DNA from: Myxococcales bacterium | GTDB lineage: Bacteria > Myxococcota_A > Polyangia > Haliangiales > Haliangiaceae | NCBI GenBank assembly: GCA_947483555.1 | Contig: CANKMW010000033.1 | Location: 18,703-82,702 of the forward strand | Direction of reading: 5' to 3' | Length of the DNA: 64,000 bases | Shown: piece by piece, positions 48,401 through 56,998 of the stretch | Numbering within the stretch: position 1 is the stretch's first letter | Layout: the number at the start of each line of letters is the position of its first letter | The notes under the pieces: generated by a model | Database searches by the model: none | Seen by the model: the letters and a program-made list of their open reading frames with translations, nothing else | Told to the model about the DNA's origin: nothing | Program-made: the position numbers and the translations under genes

Positions 48401-49106
48401 CCACGGCGGTTTCGGCGAGCTGCGCCCGCGCTACGACGAGTACGTGCGCGACGCGCTGCGCCGCGGTGATCGCTACGCCGGCACCACGTTCCGCTGGTCG
48501 GCCAACATGGTGTGGCTCGCCGCCGACGACGTCGAGCGGGCGCACGCCGAGCTCGCCGCGGCGAGCTGGGGCGAGCCCGAGCGCCTCCACCTCCAGCACT
48601 GGTTTCACGCCCGCGCCGTCACCGAGCTCGCGCTCTACGAGGGCGACGACGCCCGCCTCGAGATCGCCGAGGCGGAGCTGAACTGCTTCCTGGGCGGGGT
48701 GATGGATCACGTGCAGATCGTGCGGGTCGAGACGTCGATCGAGCTGGCCCGTATCTGCGTCCGTCGCGGCGACGCGATCGGCGCCCGCACCCACCTGGCC
48801 CGCATCGCGCGCGATCGGGCGCCTTACCTGCGCGCCCAGGCCGAGCTGCTCGCCGCCGCGATCGCCAGCATCGAGGGCGATCAGGATCGGGCGCGTCGCC
48901 ACCTCGACCTGGCGATCACCGCCTCGGCCTACGAGCTACCCGTCGTCGGCGCCCTGGCCCGCCGCCGCCTCGGCGAGCTCACCGAAGGCTCGGCCGGCGC
49001 TCGCCTCGTCGCCGAGTCCGATGCCGTCCTCCTCCACCACGGGGTCGCCGCGCCGACCCGGTTCGCGCAGGCCTTCGCGACCTGGCCGCCGCGACCCACG
49101 ACCTGA
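45468..49106 (+). CDS. Ser/Thr kinase with AAA ATPase and TPR tail, intact paralogue of 35.5 kb
   Basis: 1212 residues. Kinase domain: GEGGMGVVYEAW, VALKTL, HRDLKPSN near residue 167, then ILDLGLAAE near 183, where the usual Phe of DFG is Leu. Walker A GASGIGKSALV near 343 and Walker B VVLTIDDIQW near 462, followed by a long helical/TPR C-terminus. The domain order and many stretches match the frameshifted gene at 35534 and, more distantly, 22842. The PilZ gene lies just upstream. DLG is tolerated in some kinases, so it may still be active. Confidence 0.93.
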   Translation: MSSPSPHWREGEAHAPVFTGTKRFALRRTLGEGGMGVVYEAWDHERGMAVALKTLRHLDAQNLFRLKSEFRIHADIEHRNLVRLGELMHDAGHWFFTMELVDGKSIRDWFWSEPDAEAIDTSQEIALASSLAPSSPAQFRYDERRVRSGLRQLASGIDALHRAGKVHRDLKPSNVMVTAKHRVVILDLGLAAELAPRDASDKTAVGTAAYVAPEQAMSAAASPASDWYSVGVMLFEALTGKLPIDGLPLEILLRKQHQRPSADALVDAPADLAALCLDLLAIDPALRPDGAAILARLAAPRLSTEDGPSRSPFVGRVAELDALSHALADVDGGGAVTVRIEGASGIGKSALVRQFLEQAVRARPGALILSGRCHERESVPYKGLDGVVDAIARAMILLELGDSTLPPPGETAALAHVFPVLLRVPAIMRVSATLPENPFELRARAFRGLRLLLRKLALRRLVVLTIDDIQWADADSLALLREILHAPGAPRLMLVLTWRGDSPPALAGPVRVIELERLSQAEAEGLVALVAPDRVADAAALATAADGHPMFLRELLRHAAPPRRVRLDDALWARIARMDMSARRILELVAVAGRPLPQSLVIDALGLDPRSSAKWLGVLRAAGLVRTGGARGSDPVEPYHDRVRAAVVARVAPARRRRYHARLAAALTASGLVDKDPLAVVKHLEAAGLTEQAGDLARRAARRSTRAPRFEQIAALCAAALRLGADHGDRDIRRELLIEGAEALACAGRGPEAAAAYLRAADELDGDDGFHCRRSAAEQLLVSGHTAAGLAMLRTVIAAVGARYPRSASAARRELIARTLWIAVRGTDVKVRALADPRHLRRYEVYRAASLGLGMVDPVIGAAFCAAGLMCALRIGDQRRVAYALAYHAMYVAAGGERHIKRARAMCVRAAALATRCRSRLLLAIARAAEGIVEYFAGNLIHAIDVMVDAEEQLRNHTYGTTGELNHLRMFLLFAMRRHGGFGELRPRYDEYVRDALRRGDRYAGTTFRWSANMVWLAADDVERAHAELAAASWGEPERLHLQHWFHARAVTELALYEGDDARLEIAEAELNCFLGGVMDHVQIVRVETSIELARICVRRGDAIGARTHLARIARDRAPYLRAQAELLAAAIASIEGDQDRARRHLDLAITASAYELPVVGALARRRLGELTEGSAGARLVAESDAVLLHHGVAAPTRFAQAFATWPPRPTT

Positions 49107-49125
49107 GCTGGGCAGCTGCGCCGAC

Positions 49126-50499
49126 CTATCGCGGTGCCGGGCCCAGCACGCGGTCCCAGTCGATCTTGCGGAACCACAGCCAGGCGACACCGCCGCTGAT
49201 CACGGCCCAGATCAAGAGCGACGTGAGCGCGATGCTCTGACGCTCGGCGCGCTTGCGCTCGATGAAGGACGTCCGCACCCGATCGAGGCCGTCCCAGTTC
49301 AGGTGCTTCTCGACTTCCTGGCGGTCTTCGAGCTTGCCGTCGAGCTCGGCGAACGCGGAGCGCTCGCGCACCGAGGAGATCAGCATCGCCGGCACGGCGC
49401 CGAGCGCCGCCGCGATCACGACGCCGGCCACGAACCGCACCCGCTCATCGCGCCCGTAGCTGCGCCACGCCGGTTCACCCGGCGGACGCGCGACCGGATG
49501 AGCCCCCGAGCTCCGCGGTGTCGGTGCTGGTGGGGTGGCGGTCGCCGGTTCGTGCGCCGCGACCGGCGGCGGAATCGAGGCCTGCTTCTTCTTGCGTTGT
49601 GGCTCGACGTCGAGCGCGAACTCGAGCTCGGCCGTGGCCTCGGGTGGCGCGAACAGATCGGTCGGTCCGGTCAGCGCCGGACCGCCGCTGCTTGGCCGGC
49701 TGCCGAGATCCGCCATGCCCGCCGCGGGACCAAAACTGGCCGGCAAGCCGACCTGACGCGGCGCGCCGCCGGCTCCGTCGTGCGCCGCGCGTTCCGCCAG
49801 CAGGCGATCGGGTTCCAGCGCCGGTGCGTCGTCATCGTCGTCCATCGAGACGTCGATGTCATCGCCGGGCCCGCCGCCCATCGTGTCGGGTGGCGGACCG
49901 AAACTCGCGGGCAAGCCAACCGCCGACCGGCTGCCCGACGAGCTCAGGTCGTCACTGTCGTCGAGCATCGAGAGCGTCAGCGGCAGCTCGCCCGCCAGCG
50001 CACCCATCCCGGCCTCATCGCTGGGCGCCGCCGCCGCCGCCGAGAGTCCCGACGTGTACTGCGGCCTGGCCGGCGCCGGCGCGGCAACCGCCGGCGCGGC
50101 GACCGCCGGCGTGGCAACCGCCGGCGCGGCGACCGCCGGCGCGGCAACCGCCGGCGCGGCCGGCTTGATCGGCGCGGCGACGCGCGGCTGCTGGAGCGAC
50201 ACCGGCCCCGGCGCCACCGCGGCCGGCCCGGAGACCGGCGCCGGCGGCGGCGTGTCCTCGACCGGCGACACCAGCACGACCGCGCCGAGCCGGGCCAGAT
50301 CGCCCGCGAACGAGTCGGCGGTCACCCGATCGACGTTGCCCTTGACGCGGAAGCGCCCGCTGGCGAGCCGGCGCTCGAGCTCGCCGGCGGCGATGCCGTA
50401 GTGGGTCGCCATGGCCTGCGCCAGCTTGGCAACCGCGCCCGGCGCGGGCGACCGCGGTCGCTCGACGTAGACGTTGTAGAGGCGGGCGCTCTGCGTCAT
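49126..50499 (-). CDS. Low-complexity membrane protein of unknown function
   Basis: 457 residues. An N-terminal segment (AQAMATHYGIAAGELERR and SGRFRVKGNVDRVTADSF) is followed by a Pro/Ala-rich tract encoded by 15-bp repeats, Asp/Ser-rich stretches in which GLPASFGP occurs twice, and two C-terminal membrane helices near residues 360 and 425. No known domain is recognised. ATG 50499 is chosen because it begins the folded N-terminal region. A TATGAT box is at 50549-50544. It converges on the kinase gene. Confidence 0.7.
   Translation of the reverse strand: MTQSARLYNVYVERPRSPAPGAVAKLAQAMATHYGIAAGELERRLASGRFRVKGNVDRVTADSFAGDLARLGAVVLVSPVEDTPPPAPVSGPAAVAPGPVSLQQPRVAAPIKPAAPAVAAPAVAAPAVATPAVAAPAVAAPAPARPQYTSGLSAAAAAPSDEAGMGALAGELPLTLSMLDDSDDLSSSGSRSAVGLPASFGPPPDTMGGGPGDDIDVSMDDDDDAPALEPDRLLAERAAHDGAGGAPRQVGLPASFGPAAGMADLGSRPSSGGPALTGPTDLFAPPEATAELEFALDVEPQRKKKQASIPPPVAAHEPATATPPAPTPRSSGAHPVARPPGEPAWRSYGRDERVRFVAGVVIAAALGAVPAMLISSVRERSAFAELDGKLEDRQEVEKHLNWDGLDRVRTSFIERKRAERQSIALTSLLIWAVISGGVAWLWFRKIDWDRVLGPAPR
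50080..50160 (-). repeat. 15-bp tandem repeats encoding Pro/Ala/Val
   Basis: About six units such as cgccggcgcggcaac, multiples of three, inside the membrane protein gene. Confidence 0.8.
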
Positions 50500-50853
50500 C
50501 GGACGCGGCGAGCACCTACCGAGGTGCACTCGCCGGGCCGGAGATCATACCAAGAACAGCGGGTCGGCAGGCGCTCGCTGCCGAGAAGTACAGCCCTGGG
50601 TTGGAGATCTCCCTCGGCGCGGTGAGCGCGGCGAGAACTTGCTCCGCAGATCCGCGACCCCTACCGTCGATCACATGCAGCAACTCGCTCCGCGCGTGAA
50701 GTTGACCCTGCGGTCATCACACCGCCGGCTCCGCCTCGGCACCAGCCACCGCGAGGTACCTTCGGTGTGGTCGCCGAAGAGCAAGGAATCCGGACCGCCT
50801 GGCGACAGCTCGTCGACCCGGCGGCCCGCGGCTCGCACCGGGCGAACCGGCCG
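50500..50853. other. Intergenic region, 354 bp
   Basis: Between the low-complexity membrane protein and the end of gatB. I see a TATGAT box (50549-50544) reading leftward, which could drive the membrane protein with a leader of about 44 nt, and nothing else convincing. A 72-residue ORF at 50639 has no supporting features. Confidence 0.5.
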
Positions 50854-52326
50854 CTAGCTCCCAGCGAGCAGCTTCTTCATCAGCTCGGTCGTCAGCCCCG
50901 GGTTGGCCTTGCCGTCGGACGCTTTCATGACCAGCCCGACGAAGAACCCGAGCAGGCTTTCCTTGCCGGCGCGGTACAGCTCGACCTGCTTGGGGTTGTC
51001 CGCGATGATCTGCTCGCACATCGAGCGCAGGGTCGCCTCGTCGCTGATCTGACGCAACCCGTCACGCTCGACGATCACCCGGGCCGCGTCGCCGGTCTCC
51101 CACATCGACGTGAAGACGTCCTTGGCGATCTTGCCGCTGATGACGTCGCTGGCCACCAGCCCGACCAGCTCGGCGAGCGCCACCGGCGTCACCGGCGACT
51201 GCCCGATCGGACGGCCGTCGAGCACCCGCAGCAGCTCGTTGAGCATGAAGCTGGCCATCGGCCGGGCCAGCGCCCCGTTGCCGGCGGCCCGGACGGCGGC
51301 ATCGAGGAAGTCGGCCAGCTCGCGCTCGGCGGTCAGCGTGGCGGCATCGTCGAACGTCAGCCCGTATTCACGGACGAAGCGCTCGAGCTTGGGCGCCGGC
51401 AGCTCCGGCATGGTCGTGATCACCTTGCGCATCGTGGCGCCATCGACGGTGAGCGGCGGCAGATCGGGATCCGGAAAGTAGCGGTAGTCGGCGATCTCTT
51501 CCTTGGACCGCATCGGCTGCGACACGCCGGCGCTCGCATCCCACAGCCGGGTCTCGCGCTCGACCGCGCCGCCGTCCTCGAGGATCCGGACCTGGCGGCC
51601 GATCTCGTGCTCGATCGCCTTCTGCACGAAGCGGAACGAGTTGATGTTCTTCAGCTCGGTCCGGGTGCCCAGCCGATCCTCGCCACGCCGCCGGACGCTC
51701 ACGTTGGCGTCGCAACGCAGCTGGCCCTTCTCCATGTCGCCTTCACTCACGCCCAGGTAGCGGACCAGGCGGTGCAGCGCCCGCATGTACTCGGCGGCGT
51801 CGGCGGCCGAATGCAGATCGGGCAGCGTCACCACCTCGCAGAGCGGCACGCCGGCGCGGTTGAGATCGACCAGCGACGAGGTGCCGTGGTGGGTGTTCTT
51901 GCCGGCGTCCTCCTCGAGGTGGATGCGCTGCAACCGCACCTTGCGCCGTTCGAGCGGCCCCGATGCTCCCCCGGCGACCATCACCTCGACGGCCCCGTCC
52001 TCGCACAGCGGCTCGTCGTACTGCGAGATCTGATAACCCTTGGGTAGATCGGGATAGAAGTAATGCTTGCGCGCGAAGCGACACCGGGCCCGGATCTTCG
52101 AGCCGGTGGCCACGCCCAGGCGCAGCGCCAGCTCGAGGGCGCGGACGTTGAAGCTGGGCAGCGCCCCGGGCAGGCCGAGCACGGTCGGGTCGGTCAGCGA
52201 GTTGGGTGGAGCGCCAAACCCGGTCGCCGAGGCCGAGAACGCCTTGCTCTCGGTGGCCAGCTGGATGTGGACCTCGAGCCCGATCACCGGCTCCCAGATC
52301 TCGAGCACCGTCGCCAGGTCGGTCAC
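50854..52326 (-). CDS. gatB: Aspartyl/glutamyl-tRNA amidotransferase subunit B
   Basis: Together with GatA and GatC it converts misacylated Glu-tRNAGln and/or Asp-tRNAAsn to the correct amide. 490 residues. GLEVHIQL at the start, the Mg/tRNA region HYFYPDLPKGYQISQYD near residue 72 and the HLEEDAGKNTHH motif near 130; the C-terminal YqeY-like tail runs to ELMKKLLAG. Strong AGGAGG 6 nt before GTG 52326, which overlaps the gatA stop (GTGA). Confidence 0.97.
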   Translation of the reverse strand: MTDLATVLEIWEPVIGLEVHIQLATESKAFSASATGFGAPPNSLTDPTVLGLPGALPSFNVRALELALRLGVATGSKIRARCRFARKHYFYPDLPKGYQISQYDEPLCEDGAVEVMVAGGASGPLERRKVRLQRIHLEEDAGKNTHHGTSSLVDLNRAGVPLCEVVTLPDLHSAADAAEYMRALHRLVRYLGVSEGDMEKGQLRCDANVSVRRRGEDRLGTRTELKNINSFRFVQKAIEHEIGRQVRILEDGGAVERETRLWDASAGVSQPMRSKEEIADYRYFPDPDLPPLTVDGATMRKVITTMPELPAPKLERFVREYGLTFDDAATLTAERELADFLDAAVRAAGNGALARPMASFMLNELLRVLDGRPIGQSPVTPVALAELVGLVASDVISGKIAKDVFTSMWETGDAARVIVERDGLRQISDEATLRSMCEQIIADNPKQVELYRAGKESLLGFFVGLVMKASDGKANPGLTTELMKKLLAGS

Positions 52327-53789
52327 GCCGCGCCTCCTGCCGGCGGGCGCTTGGTCCCGAACGCGGCCTCGATCACGGCGCCGGCGCGGACCACCGTGGC
52401 CTCGTCGAGCGGTCGACCGAGCAACTGGGCGCCGATCGGCAACCCACTGGTGGCCGCGCCAACCGGCACCGCCAGGCCGGGGATGCCGGCCAGGTTGCAC
52501 GCCAGCGTGAAGACGTCGGTCTGGTACATGTCGAGCGGCGTCGCCTTCTCGCCGATCGCGAAGGCCGGCGTCGGCGTGGTCGGAGCCAGGATGACGTCGA
52601 CCAGCTCGAACGCCTGGTCGAAGTCGCGCTTGATCAGCGCCCGCACCTGCTGGGCCTTCTTGTAGTACGCGTCGTAGTACCCAGCCCGGAGCGCGTAGGT
52701 GCCGATCATGATGCGACGCTTGACCTCGGGGCCGAAACCCTCGGCCCGCGTGGTCGCGTACATGTCGCCAAGCTCGCGCGCCGTGGCGCGATGACCGAAC
52801 CGGACGCCGTCGTAGCGGGCCAGGTTGGACGCCGCCTCGGCCGGCGCGATCACGTAGTACGCCGGGAGCGCGTACCGGGTGTGGGGGAGCGACACCTCGC
52901 ACAGCTCGGCGCCGGCCGCCACCAGCGCGGCACCCGCGGCGTGCACCGCGGCCGCGACCTCGGCGTCGATCGAACCCTCGAAGTACTCGCGCGGCAAGCC
53001 GACCTTGAGTCCGGCGACCCCGGCGGCGAGCGCGGCCTCGAGGGCCGGCGCCGGCTGATCGATCGAGGTCGAGTCGCGCGGATCGAGGCCGGCGATGACC
53101 TCGAGCACGCGCGCCGCATCACCAACGCTGCGTGCCAGCGGACCGATCTGATCGAGCGATGACGCGAACGCGATCGCCCCCCACCGCGACACCCGGCCGT
53201 AGGTGGGCTTGAAGCCGACCACGCCGCAGAACGCCGCCGGCTGCCGGATCGAACCGCCGGTGTCCGTGCCCAGGCTGGCGGCGGCGAGTCCCGCCGCCAC
53301 CGCCGCCGCGCTGCCGCCCGAGCTACCGCCCGGGACCCGGTCACGATCCCACGGGTTCCGGCACGGCTTCCACGCCGAGCGCTCGTTGCTGGAGCCCATC
53401 GCGAACTCGTCGCAGTTGAGCTTGCCCAGGATCACCGCGCCGGCGGCACGCAACCGCGCCACCGCGGTGGCATCGTAGGGCGGGACCCAGCCGGCCAGGA
53501 TCTTCGAGGCGGCGGTCGTGACCAGCCCCTCGGTGACGATCACGTCCTTCACCGCCATCGCCACCCCGGCCAGCGGGCCCGGATCGGCGCCGCCGGCGAT
53601 GGCGGCGTCGACCGCGTCGGCCTGCGCCCGCGCCCCGTCGTGGTCGACCACCAGGTAGGTGCCGAGCGCACCGTCGTGGGCGTCGATGCGGGACAGGAAC
53701 GCGTCGGCGACCTCGCGGGCGCTCACCTCCTTGGCGCGCACGCGGCGCGCCAGCTCGACCACCCCGGCGAAGGCCAGCTCGTCGCTCAT
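52323..53789 (-). CDS. gatA: Aspartyl/glutamyl-tRNA amidotransferase subunit A
   Basis: Amidase subunit that releases ammonia from glutamine. 488 residues with the Ser-cisSer-Lys triad: Lys in GVAMAVKDVI near residue 77, and PGGSSGGSAAAVA near 150 with DTGGSIRQPA near 173. ATG 53789 overlaps the gatC stop as ATGA, so translation is coupled. C-terminal region PIGAQLLGRPLDE is typical of the family. Confidence 0.97.
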   Translation of the reverse strand: MSDELAFAGVVELARRVRAKEVSAREVADAFLSRIDAHDGALGTYLVVDHDGARAQADAVDAAIAGGADPGPLAGVAMAVKDVIVTEGLVTTAASKILAGWVPPYDATAVARLRAAGAVILGKLNCDEFAMGSSNERSAWKPCRNPWDRDRVPGGSSGGSAAAVAAGLAAASLGTDTGGSIRQPAAFCGVVGFKPTYGRVSRWGAIAFASSLDQIGPLARSVGDAARVLEVIAGLDPRDSTSIDQPAPALEAALAAGVAGLKVGLPREYFEGSIDAEVAAAVHAAGAALVAAGAELCEVSLPHTRYALPAYYVIAPAEAASNLARYDGVRFGHRATARELGDMYATTRAEGFGPEVKRRIMIGTYALRAGYYDAYYKKAQQVRALIKRDFDQAFELVDVILAPTTPTPAFAIGEKATPLDMYQTDVFTLACNLAGIPGLAVPVGAATSGLPIGAQLLGRPLDEATVVRAGAVIEAAFGTKRPPAGGAA

Positions 53790-54082
53790 GTCGCCGCCTT
53801 GATGATCGCCGGCACCTCGAAGCAACCGTCCTTCGCCGCCGGAGCGTCGGCGAGCGCGACCTCGACCGGCAGCGACGCCGCCACCGTGTCGGGCCGCAGC
53901 CGCAGCATGGTCGGCACGGCGTGCGTCATCGGTTCGACGCCAGTGGTCTCGACCTCCTGCAAGGCCGCGACGTGATCGAGGATCGCCGCCAGCTCGGTGC
54001 GCAAGACCTCGAGCTCGGCATCGCCGAGCGCGAGTCGCGCGAGCTGCGCGATCTCGGCTACCTCCTCGCGCGTCAGCACCAT
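53786..54082 (-). CDS. gatC: Aspartyl/glutamyl-tRNA amidotransferase subunit C
   Basis: Small subunit that wraps and stabilises GatAB. 98 residues with the family pattern EVAEIAQLARLALGDAELE at the N-terminus and a LQEVETTGVEPMTHA region near residue 45. GAGG is about 6 nt upstream of ATG 54082. First of the gatCAB genes, 33 nt after the FadR-type regulator. Confidence 0.95.
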   Translation of the reverse strand: MVLTREEVAEIAQLARLALGDAELEVLRTELAAILDHVAALQEVETTGVEPMTHAVPTMLRLRPDTVAASLPVEVALADAPAAKDGCFEVPAIIKAAT

Positions 54083-54115
54083 GGTCGTCGCCTCGTCGTC
54101 CGTGGTCGCGCTGGA

Positions 54116-54859
54116 CTACGCGGTGGGCATCGGCTGCGGCTGCAGCTCGGAACGACCGCCCATTCGGGCGGCCAGCTCGGCGCCGGCGCGCAGGTGATCG
54201 TCGGCAACCTTGCCGGCCCGATCGGCATCGTGGGCCTCGATGGCATCGATCAGCGCCCGATGGTGGGCGCGGACGACCTCCGGGGTCGCGGTCAGGTTGG
54301 ACAGCAACGGCATGTAGCTCCGGACGCCCTCGCGCACCGTGTTGATGAGCAGGCCCATCACGGCATTTCCGGCGATCTGCGTGAGCGCGACGTAGAACTC
54401 GAAGTCGGTCTCGAACACCTCGAGGGGGCTGGTCGCGGCGTCGGCCTTGTCGGCCAGCGCGACCAGCCGCGGGGCGCCCTCGGCGGGGCAGCGAAAGGCG
54501 GCCAAGCGCGCGATCTCGCGGCCGAAGATGCGCCGCAGCTCGAGCATGTCGCGGATCAGCTCGGGGTGGTTGCGGCCCGCCAGGGGCAGCAGGTGTTGCA
54601 CCAGCTCGATTCCGCCGGTCTCCATGAAGTTGGTGACCCGGGTGCCGTCACCCTGCCGGATGCGGACCAAACCCAGATGTTCCAGCTTCTTGAGGGCTTC
54701 GCGCAGCGACGCCCGGTTGACCCCAAGGCGCTTCGACAGGTCGCGCTCGGGTGGCAGCTTGGACCCCGGCGGATACTGCCCGGTCAAGATGAGCGAGCGA
54801 AGTTGCTCGACGATCTCCTCGGCCACTCGCTGCTTCTCGACCGGCTTGAGCATCGACAC
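54116..54859 (-). CDS. FadR/GntR family transcriptional regulator
   Basis: 247 residues. The winged-helix DNA-binding domain is at the N-terminus: QLRSLILTGQYPPGSKLPPE near residue 20, then LGVNRASLREALKKLEHLGL and IRQGDGTRV. The C-terminal all-helical FadR-type ligand domain follows (FVALTQ-like FYVALTQIAGNAV, with conserved HR in RAHHRALIDAI). Ligand unknown. GTG 54859 is selected because TAACCT ends 6 nt upstream. Unusually, gatCAB follows it by 33 nt on the same strand. Confidence 0.92.
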   Translation of the reverse strand: MSMLKPVEKQRVAEEIVEQLRSLILTGQYPPGSKLPPERDLSKRLGVNRASLREALKKLEHLGLVRIRQGDGTRVTNFMETGGIELVQHLLPLAGRNHPELIRDMLELRRIFGREIARLAAFRCPAEGAPRLVALADKADAATSPLEVFETDFEFYVALTQIAGNAVMGLLINTVREGVRSYMPLLSNLTATPEVVRAHHRALIDAIEAHDADRAGKVADDHLRAGAELAARMGGRSELQPQPMPTA

Positions 54860-54865
54860 CGGCAC

Positions 54866-54871
54866 AGGTTA
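54866..54871 (-). promoter_or_regulatory. -10-like TAACCT, 6 nt before GTG 54859
   Basis: Supports choosing GTG 54859 rather than 54865 or ATG 54853. Confidence 0.4.
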
Positions 54872-54981
54872 GCTCGTCGGACCCTTGACCGGAAGCCCTG
54901 CGGCCGGCCTTCGGCGGCTGGTCGGGCCGTTCCGCCGCGCTCGCTTGTGGCGAGCCGAGGCCGCATGATAGGCCATCATCG

Positions 54982-55284
54982 ATGGCCCGACCCGAACCCA
55001 CGGCGGCGGCCGCGGCGATCACGATCGCCGTGATCGGCATCGACAGCGGTTGCTACGAGATGTTCGACGTGGTGGCGGCCACCGGCGACGGCGCCACGTT
55101 GCGCGGCCCGCTGTTGCTCGAGCTGGGTGAGCGCCTGAACCTGCGCCTGTCACGTGGCGATCAATCCGTCGACGTCATCGCTCGGGTCGGCAACGTCAAG
55201 CGCGGTGATGGGCACTCGGAGCCGACGATCGACGTCATCTTCGAAGACGGCGCGGCGGCTCGGCTGGTGCCCATCGTCGGCTGA
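54982..55284 (+). CDS. Small PilZ-like protein
   Basis: 100 residues. The sequence DGATLRGPLLLELGERLNLR then RVGNVKRGDGHSEPTIDVIF has the strand order of PilZ-type beta barrels but the D-x-S-x-x-G motif is not evident, so the assignment is weak. ATG 54982 has GATAGG just upstream, not a clear box. It lies between divergent FadR and convergent DUF4388 genes. Confidence 0.6.
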   Translation: MARPEPTAAAAAITIAVIGIDSGCYEMFDVVAATGDGATLRGPLLLELGERLNLRLSRGDQSVDVIARVGNVKRGDGHSEPTIDVIFEDGAAARLVPIVG

Positions 55285-55293
55285 CGCGCCCGT

Positions 55294-56994
55294 TCATGGC
55301 TTCTTGGTCAGCTTCGAGAACAGTCCCTTGTCGGTTGGCTTGGGCGCCCGCCGGGTGTCGAGCGCTCGCAGCTCGGCGGTGGCTTCGGAGTGCCCGGGCG
55401 AGATCTCGAGGACGCGATTGAGGTGCTTCTCGGCCTCGGCGTGGTTGCCCTCCATCCGCGCGATGCGACCGAGATAGAGGTACGGCAGCGCGCTGCGCTT
55501 GTTCTTGTCGGCGGCCGTGAGCAGGTGCCCGCGCGCGCCGGGCACCGCGGCCGACTTGTTGGTCGCGGCGACGTACACCGCCCAGCCCAGCATGGCGTGG
55601 TGATCGCTCTCCTCGGGGTCGAGCTCGATCGCCTTCTGGAATTCGCGCACCGCCACCTCGAACTGCTGGCGGCGCAACGCCATCTCGCCGATCCGGAAGC
55701 GTTCTTCGGCGTCGAGGGCGCGGCGCACCGCAGCCTCGGTCGCCGCCTCGCGCGCCTTGACCGCAACCTCGCCGCCGGCGCGGACCATCTGGGTGTAGTG
55801 GTAGCGCTTCTCGGGATCCGTGAGCGTGGTGAACGCCTCGTTCATGCGCGCGAACAAGCGCTGGGCGTCCTTCTTCACATCATCGACGCCGGCGGCCTCG
55901 AGACGATCCGGGTGCAGGTGCCGCGCCAGCGCGAAATACCGAGTTCGGACCTCCTCGGGTGGCGCGTCCTGGCTCACGTCGAGGAGCGCGAAATGATCGG
56001 CGCCGCGATCGACGGCCGCGATGCGCTCCGCGACCAGGGCGCGGATCTGATCAGCGTTGGCCGCACCCCGGCGCGGCGCTCGTTGGGCATCTTTCACCGC
56101 GATCGGTTCCGGTTTCTCGGCCGCCACCACCGGCTTCGCAACCGGAGCTACCGCCGGCTTCGCAACCGGAGCCAGCGCCACCACCGGCTTCGCCACCGGA
56201 GCTGGCGCCACCACCGGCTTCACCGCCGGAGCTGGCGCCACTACCGGCTTCGCAACTGGCACCACCGCCGGCTTCGCCGCCACGGCGACCGGCGGCCCCA
56301 CGACGACCACCTCGCCGGTGAGCAGTAGCGTCAGCGCCACCGCACCCGCGACCTGCTGGTCGAGCTCGGGTGGGAGCGGCGCGACCGGCAGCGCTCCGAT
56401 GCTGAGGCGCTCGAGCACCAGCGTCTCGGGGGCCCCGAATCCGAAGCCGTTGACATCGGCCCCGTCGCGCAGGCGCAGCGAGCTGGCCAGCGCGGCCAGG
56501 TCGCGTCCCACGCGGTCGACCGTGAGGTGAGATCGGATCCCGTTGTAGAGGACCCAGCGGGCGTCGACCGGGGCGACGTTGCCCCAGTAGGGCAGCTCGT
56601 CGAGCACCGTGAACGTGCCGACCTCGACCGACAGCGCCCGCGAGGCCCGAACCCCGACGATCCGGCGCGCCAGGCGACCGATCAGATCGGAGCTGAGCCG
56701 CGCGACCTGCGCCACCACCTCCATCTCGTCGTGACCGGGCGCGGCGGCGAGCAATCGGACGATGTCGCCGGCCTGGGTCGAGTTGAGGACGCCGAGTCCG
56801 ATCGCGACCTTGGCGGCGCTGTCGGCGGGATGCGGGCTGCGCGCGCCGACGATGCCGCCGGCCTCCCACGCCACGCGGTAGTCGCGGCCTCCGGACGCGA
56901 TCACCATCTCGCCGGTGAAACGGCGTCCGGTCAGCGTCGCGAACAGGCGCGGCGCCGACCACTCGGCAAGGTTACCTTGGGAGACGACCGCCAC
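55294..56994 (-). CDS. DUF4388 protein with J domain and TPR repeats
   Basis: 566 residues. N-terminal DUF4388-like domain (LFATLTGRRFTGEMVIASGG near residue 16) is followed by a repetitive Ala/Val/Pro/Lys linker, a DnaJ-type J domain with the HPD motif (ARHLHPDRLEA near residue 361), and TPRs in the C-terminal 170 residues (AVREFQKAIELDPEESDHHA). It presumably recruits Hsp70 to a partner. GTG 56994 has TAGGA 4 nt upstream; TTG 57045 is less likely. It follows the small membrane peptide by 4 nt, suggesting an operon. Confidence 0.85.
   Translation of the reverse strand: MAVVSQGNLAEWSAPRLFATLTGRRFTGEMVIASGGRDYRVAWEAGGIVGARSPHPADSAAKVAIGLGVLNSTQAGDIVRLLAAAPGHDEMEVVAQVARLSSDLIGRLARRIVGVRASRALSVEVGTFTVLDELPYWGNVAPVDARWVLYNGIRSHLTVDRVGRDLAALASSLRLRDGADVNGFGFGAPETLVLERLSIGALPVAPLPPELDQQVAGAVALTLLLTGEVVVVGPPVAVAAKPAVVPVAKPVVAPAPAVKPVVAPAPVAKPVVALAPVAKPAVAPVAKPVVAAEKPEPIAVKDAQRAPRRGAANADQIRALVAERIAAVDRGADHFALLDVSQDAPPEEVRTRYFALARHLHPDRLEAAGVDDVKKDAQRLFARMNEAFTTLTDPEKRYHYTQMVRAGGEVAVKAREAATEAAVRRALDAEERFRIGEMALRRQQFEVAVREFQKAIELDPEESDHHAMLGWAVYVAATNKSAAVPGARGHLLTAADKNKRSALPYLYLGRIARMEGNHAEAEKHLNRVLEISPGHSEATAELRALDTRRAPKPTDKGLFSKLTKKP
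56134..56290 (-). repeat. Degenerate tandem repeats in the DUF4388 linker
   Basis: Repeated units around ccggcttcgcaaccgg encode Val-Ala-Lys-Pro-Val and Pro-Ala-Pro motifs. Confidence 0.75.
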
Positions 56995-56998
56995 GTTC

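Noticed and set aside
50639..50857. A 72-codon ORF in the gap before gatB
   Set aside because: Arg/Ser/Pro-rich without motif or ribosome site; codon use looks random.
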